From Anthopleura xanthogrammica (taxonomy: Eukaryota; Cnidaria; Anthozoa; Actiniaria; Actiniidae): a stretch of 64,000 nucleotides of DNA. The stretch is taken from the NCBI GenBank assembly GCA_964019055.1, contig OZ025207.1, positions 15,527,357-15,591,356 on the forward strand, given 5' to 3'. A program made the translations under genes and the position numbers. The notes beneath the pieces are model-generated. The model saw only the letters and a program-made list of their open reading frames with translations, made no database searches and was not told where the DNA came from. The stretch's first letter is position 1. Each line of letters opens with the position of its first letter. This document shows positions 58,301 to 64,000 of this stretch, piece by piece.

Positions 58301-60050
58301 TGCAGGGAATGAAGTGGCGCTACACCCTATCTTGAGACTCAGTGAAACGAAACACCCGAAACTGGGGGCGTGCGAAGCGATCGGTTGTAAGCTAAATTAC
58401 ATACATAACACTTGCGTTTGCCTTGTTTTATTTCAGTTACGCCTCATGATATACCAAAAGTGTAACCCCGTTTCCATGATATCTCCGCTTCCATGATAAG
58501 AATTTCATATTTCTTGTTAGAAAACGTACAGTACTAGGACCGTTAATTGGCTTCCGACTGTAATGCCTTTTTGAGTGGACGGCGCATCCAGCTGATCTGA
58601 AATAGGAAAGTAGGAATGGCGTCATTGTGTCATGAAGCCTGTGAAAATTGACTTATAAAAATATATATTCAAAATAAATCTTAATTTCCAGGAGAGATTT
58701 TTGCTATTTTGTATATATTTACTATGATATTCATCATTGAGTGGGAAAATGAAATAAAGAAATAACCGTTTCCCGAATCGTCGGACAACTCAGTTTTGCA
58801 AATTTTCTCGATTCTGATTGGCTAATATTTTTACTTAGATCAGCTGGATGTGCTGTCGCTGTTTGATTGGATAATAACAGAAACCCTCCAACACGGCAGA
58901 AAGGCATCATTGAAAATTGAACCTCAGCTGATCAGGTCGGGACATCAGGTTACGTCCATCAAGAAATATCTACTTAACGAGCCAATCTGTGCTAAGATTG
59001 AAGATATTTTAATATTATAATTGAAAATCGGAACTATACTTATTATAAGCCGCGACTTCTTAATTAGCAACTTTTTGCCGCGCTTGTTAAACAGGGCGTA
59101 ATGTCATATGGGGTAACGTAGAGATATTTCATGTATCGTATATATATATCACGTCGCCCTGTGGGAAGACACTTAGTGATTATATATTTTGTTAATTTCT
59201 TTTTTTTCTTCATTTTCTATTCCCCTGACTCAGTACGCTTCCCATTTCTAAAGAATTTACCAAACGTTTAAGCTATAAAGGGGCTTTGTCTTTTTGCCTT
59301 TTTTTGTCTTTCTCTTTCTAGGTGTTCAGTTTTTCTTTTTCGTTTCATTTTCAATTCATTTCATTTTTGTTTGTCTTTCCTTTCCTTTCCATTTTTTCTT
59401 TCCTTTCTTTTCTTTTTTCCCTTTCTTTTATTTCCTTCATTTTATTTTCTTCGTTTTTTTTCTTTCTTTCTTTAGATCTATCTTCCACACCCTACACTCT
59501 CGCTAACAGCCACAAGATTAAGGCTTTGGGCATAACAACCTTCTGACGTCATGATCAGATTGTGGGAAGAACACAAGGTCGTCTTTTAGACTCGCTTAGA
59601 TCAGTACGGGTGAGGATAACTAGTAACACTCGATGGTCTTCAATCAACTTGAACTCATCACTTGAGCAGATGTCGGGGTGAGAATATCACTAAGTTGACC
59701 ACTTAATTTTTTACAAAAACCCAAAGTATCCTCTGATTACCTTTTTCTGTTAAGGGCAATTAACTTGAAATAAAAAAAGCGATAAATACTTGGAGAGGAT
59801 TATCAGTTCCGAGATACTCGATATCCAATCATAACCAAACAGGTGCGCAAGGGATCGAGTTGGGAACTTGCTGAGTATCACAGATATATCAAGATGTAAC
59901 ACTACAACACTTCCATCAAATCCGATAATCAGTAATGTTCATGTATTAAAGTCGGAAGGGTTCCATCAAAGAGGGTTGTGTGGTAGGAAATAATGCATTA
60001 AGCACTAAAAAATATAATTTATCCATTTACAAACCCACGAATCAATTCGT
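58301..60050. other. Unannotated stretch with pyrimidine tract
   Basis: No gene is supported. A (TA)n patch lies near 59,140. A 190-bp T/C-rich tract covers about 59,285-59,475; its Phe/Ser-rich frames are artefacts. Confidence 0.45.
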
Positions 60051-60054
60051 TCCG

Positions 60055-60405
60055 TTCATCCATGCATCCATCCATGCATCCATCCATGCATCCATCTATC
60101 TATCCATCTATCCATCTACTAACCCATCCATCCATCCATCCATCCATCCATCTATCTATCCACTAATCCATCCATCCATCCATCCATCCATCCATCTACT
60201 AACCCATCCATCCATCTACTAACCCATCCATCCATCCATCCACCCATCTACTAACCCATCCATCCATCCATCCATCCATCTATCCACTAATCCATCCATC
60301 CATCCATCCATCCATCTACTAACCCATCCATCCATCCATCCATCCATCCATCTACTAACCCATCTATCCATCCATCCATCTACTAACCCATCCATCCATC
60401 CATTA
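60055..60405. repeat. (CCAT)n microsatellite with CTACTAAC interruptions
   Basis: Tetranucleotide CCAT/ATCC runs cover about 350 bp and are regularly broken by CATCTACTAACCCATCC or CCACTAATCC, giving a loose larger period. A perfect CGATCGATTGATCGATCGAT stretch follows at 60,413-60,433. The 80-codon frame over it is an artefact. Confidence 0.95.
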
Positions 60406-60589
60406 TTTTATTCGATCGATTGATCGATCGATCCTGCCATCTATCTAATAATCAAACAATCAATCATTCATTCTGTTATTCATTTGTTCTGTCATTTCTT
60501 CATTCATATCAAAATTCAATTTCATTCATTCATCATTTTCTACACATTAAATGTTAATCAAAGTAACCATTACAAAATAAAAAGCTATA

Positions 60590-60790
60590 TTTTGCTTCCT
60601 TATATCTCTTAATTTTATAGTTTTCCTTCGTTGTGTAACTAAGTCATCAAAATTTCAAATGGATACCTTTCAGATGTTACGTTGTTTTCTTCTACTCCTA
60701 CAAAATAGAATACTATCATTTTCGCTGCTTTATATCTCTTAATTTTGTATTTTTCTTTCTTTGTTTAACTATGGACCCTATCATTACCAA
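60590..60790. repeat. Diverged direct repeat, about 132 bp apart
   Basis: TTATATCTCTTAATTTT with following TTTTCCTTCGTTGTGTAACTA near 60,599 recurs as TTATATCTCTTAATTTTGTA and TTTCTTTGTTTAACTA near 60,731. Confidence 0.5.
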
Positions 60791-61055
60791 TGTATTATCA
60801 AAGTTTCAAGTTAATCACACTTAGGATTACGGATCCTTTCTTCTAGTTCAATAATATTTTACTTTGGTATTGTAGCTTATTTGTTCAAAATCTTAGTGAA
60901 CAATTAATTGCAGGCTTCTGTTCCCACTACACGCGGTTAGTTTTGATATTGATCATGGTTGTATTACTTACAATTGGTTGTTTGTTTAGGTATATCTCAA
61001 AAAGCCGACAATTGGTTAATGAATTAACAGCGTTAGCTCTTTTCTTTGGTTGTGA

Positions 61056-61470
61056 ATTAAGTGTATTTTTGGATTAAGAATTCAAGTTAATTAATCACGA
61101 TATTAATAGAAAAACTATTGAAGAAAAGCTATGATTTCTTCTGAGTATTTCTTGCATATCAAACTGATTGAATAAAAATTAAGTTCTATCAGTCCTTTAT
61201 TCTTGAATCTATAAAGTTAGTTTTGAAATTCTGTTGCTATGAAGAAACTATCTGAGAATTTCCCGCATATCAAAATCCAAAAAAAATATTTTCATCTGTC
61301 ATTTTTTTTCTGGAATCCAAAGTGAGTTTTGAAATTCTATTGCTATGAAGAAACTATTAAGTGTATTTTTGGATTAAGAATTCAAGTTAATTAATCACGA
61401 TATTAATAGAAAAACTATTGAAGAAAAGCTATGATTTCTTCTGAGTATTTCCCGCATATCAAAAACAAAT
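61056..61470. repeat. Nested repeat: 300-bp copy over about 100-bp units
   Basis: ATTAAGTGTATTTTTGGATT starts at 61,056 and again exactly 300 bp later at 61,356. About 100 bp following is nearly identical in both copies. Inside, GAAATTCT(G/A)TTGCTATGAAG recurs about 100 bp apart (61,231 and 61,331), each time near TTTC(T/C)(T/C)GCATATCAAA. Confidence 0.8.
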
Positions 61471-62220
61471 AATTCCAAATTATCAGCTCTTTATTCTTCT
61501 TTATTCTTGAGTTCAAAGTCATTTTTAAAGTTGTCATTACAACTACGTAAACAAAAACTAGCTGAAGGTGTTGATGGCTCAAGAAAAAAGTTGGTTCCAT
61601 GATGTGTACATCAAAAAGAATGAAACTGTACCAATAACGGTGGAAAAAGAACATTTTTTGTTCCGATTTTCTTAGAGCCTATACTCAAAACACAGTTACT
61701 CTTCTATATAATTTTTATTTTCACCTATCATTTTGGACCTTAAATTTTTTCTAACCTAAATTTTTTTCTAACGTTCTGTAAAGGTTCATCTGAATGCAAA
61801 GCTTCAAAAATGAACCGGAAAAAAACCCATTCACAATAGCTTCAAAAACTTATATTAAGTGTATATCAATCGACTCTTCTCTAGAATTTATTTTCATCCA
61901 AAATTAATTTAAAGCTTCTTTTTTTTCACTCAGAAAATTTCCGTTCCTTAATTCGATGTATAGGTTTGCGATAAAAACCAATTAAATCAGAATAAAAAAG
62001 ATTGGAGTAATCCGTTGCTCTCCTAGTTTTTCTTGCAACAAGATCATCCAAACCTTCCGGAAAGATTTTTGTAGTTTCTAAGTATTGACATTTCTCGAGG
62101 TTTTACCAGTTTCAATTACGATTCTATCGGTTTTCATCGCACGTCATAGGAAGCGCTTTCTTTTTTACTAATTGGTTTCCGTTTCTTTTCCTATGGAGTT
62201 ATAACGGGAAAATAGTGACT
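61471..62220. other. Unannotated stretch
   Basis: No gene is supported. It precedes the TATA box at 62,227 and may hold upstream regulatory sequence for the secreted-protein gene. Confidence 0.35.
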
Positions 62221-62226
62221 AGCGTG

Positions 62227-62302
62227 TTTATAAATACCGAGAATTGACTGCCTTTCATCACTGAATCTTAGCAAGCCAAACCCTAGCTGAACACCGCTTG
62301 AG
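62227..62302 (+). promoter_or_regulatory. TATA promoter and non-coding first exon
   Basis: TTTATAAATA at 62,227-62,236 is a strong TATA box. Transcription would start about 30 bp later (near 62,258, in CCTTTCATCACTG). A short exon then runs to 62,302, ending GAG|GTAAGT. It lacks an ATG, so it would be 5' UTR. It fits with the signal-peptide exon at 63.59 kb as exon 1 of the same gene, with an intron of about 1.27 kb. Confidence 0.55.
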
Positions 62303-62303
62303 G

Positions 62304-62350
62304 TAAGTCCAGGTTTGTACATGAATAAGTCCAGGTTTGTACATGAATAA
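62304..62350 (+). repeat. Tandem duplication, about 2 x 22 bp
   Basis: AAGTCCAGGTTTGTACATGA with AT occurs twice in succession directly after the first-exon donor. Confidence 0.85.
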
Positions 62351-62879
62351 GTGTATTGCTCCATGGTAAACATGTTCGAAACTACATCAGTAAAGAAAAT
62401 TGTGATAGTTGCGAAACAAAAACAAATACATCAAAAACAAAACTAGTACAAAAATATAGAGTTTTTTTTAGCTTTTCGTAGGCAAATTTTAAGTTAAGGT
62501 GTGTAATCATCGCGATTGGTTCAATTATTTTTAACGAGTAGCTGATTCGTTAAAAAGTTGATAATTTGTTGAAAAAATATATGGCCAATTTTCCCTCACA
62601 ACGACAGTAATATTCGCATTTAAAAATGTTCTTTATGCATTCCATACTATTTGTTTTGCTCATTACACTTTGTAGAAGTAATAATAGTAGGTATATAAGT
62701 GTACAAATAGCTGCTTTCCTGGTCTTTGTTCGGCGTTGAAAGTTGAAGAGGTGATTTTGAGTTGTTACTACGAAGTCCTCAGACTCAAAGTTGCAACAAA
62801 CTTGGTTTGTCTTGGTGTACTTTTTTGTTGCTCTTTTAATCAAGCATTGTAATAAGGTGAGATGCATTTTCGAGCTCCT

Positions 62880-63250
62880 AATTAGAATGAAAACCATTTT
62901 GAGGTTTAAAAAAGCCATTTGAGAGTCAAAGAAGCTAGTATTTGAATGTCAAAAGCCAGTTGCGAATCAAAGAAAGCATTTGAGAGTCAAAGAACCCATT
63001 TAAATGTCAAAAAACCGTAAAGAAGGTATTTGAGAGTCAAAGAACCCATTTCAATGTCAAAAAGCCAGTTGCGAGTCAGAGAAGGCATTTGAGAGTCAAA
63101 GAACCCATTTCAGTGTCAAAGAAGCGCCGCTTGATAATCAAAGAAGGCGAAGAAGGCATTTGAATGTGAATAAGCCGTTAGAGAGTCAAAAGGAAACCAA
63201 ACCACGCAGTCGAGAGTCAATGAAGCCATTTAAAAGTTGAGAGTAAAAAA
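62880..63250. repeat. Degenerate minisatellite, about 20-bp units
   Basis: Variants of CCATTTGAGAGTCAAAGAA, alternating with CATTTCAATGTCAAAAAG and CAGTTGCGAGTCAGAGAA, repeat about 15 times with variable spacing. The repeat lies in the presumed first intron of the secreted-protein gene. Confidence 0.75.
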
Positions 63251-63593
63251 TTCATTTGAGTGCGTTGCACGTTTTTCACGAGCTCATTTGGAAATGTTTT
63301 CTTCAGGTTCTTTATAAATCAGAATACAGCGCATAATCAGTATCAGCTCTGTCCGATTTTAGGACACAAATTTTCCCTAGTTTTTTATCGTTTTGATTAG
63401 ATCTTCGATGTGGATTTGTTGGGCAATGCAATCGGATAGAGCCAATTTTCTTCATGCAAGATTATTTCTCTCCTTTCGTTCATTTGCGAAAGCGTCATCT
63501 TCTGAAGGCGCTGCAACAAGTTATGTCGCAAACGTTTACCATTCGTTTAATTATAAGTATTTATCATTTTAGTATCTTTAGTAATCCATCAAG

Positions 63594-63666
63594 ATGAACA
63601 GACTGTCTACACTAGCTCTATGCTTGGTACTCCTGATAGGGATCTTCCAGGCAAGTGCATCATCAG
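63594..63666 (+). CDS. First coding exon of a secreted protein (signal peptide), partial
   Basis: ATG at 63,594 lies in a good context (ATCAAGATGA). It starts 24 codons beginning MNRLSTLALCLVLLIGIF and ending in a small-residue cleavage region (ASASS). The exon then ends after one base of the next codon at a consensus donor (CAG|GTATGT, 63,667). The shape is a basic n-region, a hydrophobic core of about 13 residues and a small c-region: a textbook signal peptide with a phase-1 intron directly after it, common in secreted animal peptides and proteins. Acceptors TTATCATTTTAG (ending 63,572) or TATCTTTAG (ending 63,581) give a short 5' UTR part. The mature part lies beyond the window, so the product cannot be named. 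Confidence 0.7.
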
Positions 63667-63690
63667 GTATGTGACAAAGTATCCTGTAAT

Positions 63691-63826
63691 GGCTGATCAA
63701 AGTCAGGGCACGGCTAACTCACAGATCGAATTGGAATTTATAGCTTGTTAGAATTGCGGAGTGAAGAAAACCAGAGAACCAGGAGAAAAATCAAAACAAG
63801 CAAACTCTATTCACATGTAACGCCGA
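63691..63826 (-). mobile_element. SINE 3' body, minus strand, partial
   Basis: GGCTGATCAAAGTCAGGGCA at the left edge and CAAACTCTATTCACATGTAA at the right match the SINE body at 58,152-58,230 (GGCTGATCAAAGTGAGGGCT and CAAACTCTACTCACATGTGA). The tRNA-like head with its B-box is missing. It lies in intron 2 of the secreted-protein gene. Confidence 0.6.
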
Positions 63827-64000
63827 AAATTATTTTTGGTTTGTTTTCCCAAAAATTCTTCAAAATTTCCCCAAATCGCAACAGATTTTACTCGGAAAAA
63901 TAAATTACAACGGTATTTTTCAAAGAAGGCTCCCGTGCAGCTTAATGAACAAGCAGTGATGTCAGTGCGCGCTGTACAATTGGTTATCACTTCCCTGCGC

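Noticed and set aside
59294..59546. Phe/Ser-rich membrane-like proteins
   Set aside because: They are translations of a pyrimidine tract in two frames.
59980..60222. Ser/Ile/His/Pro repeat protein
   Set aside because: It is a translation of the (CCAT)n microsatellite.
62550..62918. 122-codon minus-strand frame, the longest in the window
   Set aside because: There is no recognisable domain, it starts in a degenerate minisatellite, and it lies inside the presumed intron of a plus-strand gene. The length is unremarkable for AT-rich DNA of this size.

Overview
This is AT-rich eukaryotic DNA. It has spliceosomal-type splice sites, tRNA-derived SINEs, many short elements with terminal inverted repeats, TATA/CRE/E-box/NRF1/YY1-type promoter motifs and abundant microsatellites. 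There are no operons or long ORFs. Two SINE bodies (near 48.4-48.6 kb and 58.15-58.3 kb) look to me like families common in hexacorallian cnidarian genomes. My best guess is an anthozoan (sea anemone or coral), with moderate confidence and no database search.

The dominant object is a tandem array of 177-bp units from about 1,997 to 27,391 (about 143 periods, 40% of the window). Each unit reads as a complete miniature intron plus exon. There is a consensus donor (GTAAGTAT), a branch-point-like CTGAAC, a pyrimidine tract ending TTTTTCACAG, and a 54-nt exon. Only one of the exon's six frames is open; it encodes the 18-residue repeat NEQQIIQILVTEQKRPSR. Every intron falls in phase 2, so any exon could be skipped without changing frame. 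A TATA box and a first-exon-like copy precede the array. A diverged terminal-exon-like copy with an in-frame stop closes it, and an AATAAA lies about 1 kb further on. The array has three zones. The first (2.0-8.4 kb) is nearly perfect, with a two-unit T/G alternation. The second (8.4-15.7 kb) holds a duplicated 11-unit block. The third (15.7-27.1 kb) is more diverged, with 10-, 8- and 8-unit blocks. Premature stops, frameshifts and lost acceptors occur only in the second and third zones. Whether this is an expressed repeat-protein or RNA gene, or a nucleosome-length satellite that happens to carry splice signals, cannot be settled from sequence alone.

From 28 to 38 kb there are an inverted-repeat element (29.6 kb), a pair of CLEAR-type E-boxes, and a candidate plus-strand spliced non-coding transcript (30.6-38 kb). 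That transcript has one exon containing four 96-bp repeats and three homologous short exons. Two promoter-like segments facing each other (33.9 and 37.6 kb) share a 21-bp element and an ACAAAATGGCGGACG start region. From 38 to 57 kb is mostly gene-poor: several inverted-repeat elements, minisatellites at 41.4 and 42.5 kb, a SINE at 48.5 kb, a strong palindrome at 51.7 kb, and a possible minus-strand spliced transcript starting near 57.5 kb. From 58 to 62 kb holds SINE copies, a pyrimidine tract, a (CCAT)n microsatellite and nested 100/300-bp repeats. The window ends in a convincing start of a secreted-protein gene: a TATA box at 62,227, a non-coding exon with its donor at 62,303, and a signal-peptide exon at 63,594-63,666 that ends in a phase-1 donor. 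The rest of that gene lies outside the window.

No complete conventional protein-coding gene is recognisable in the window.
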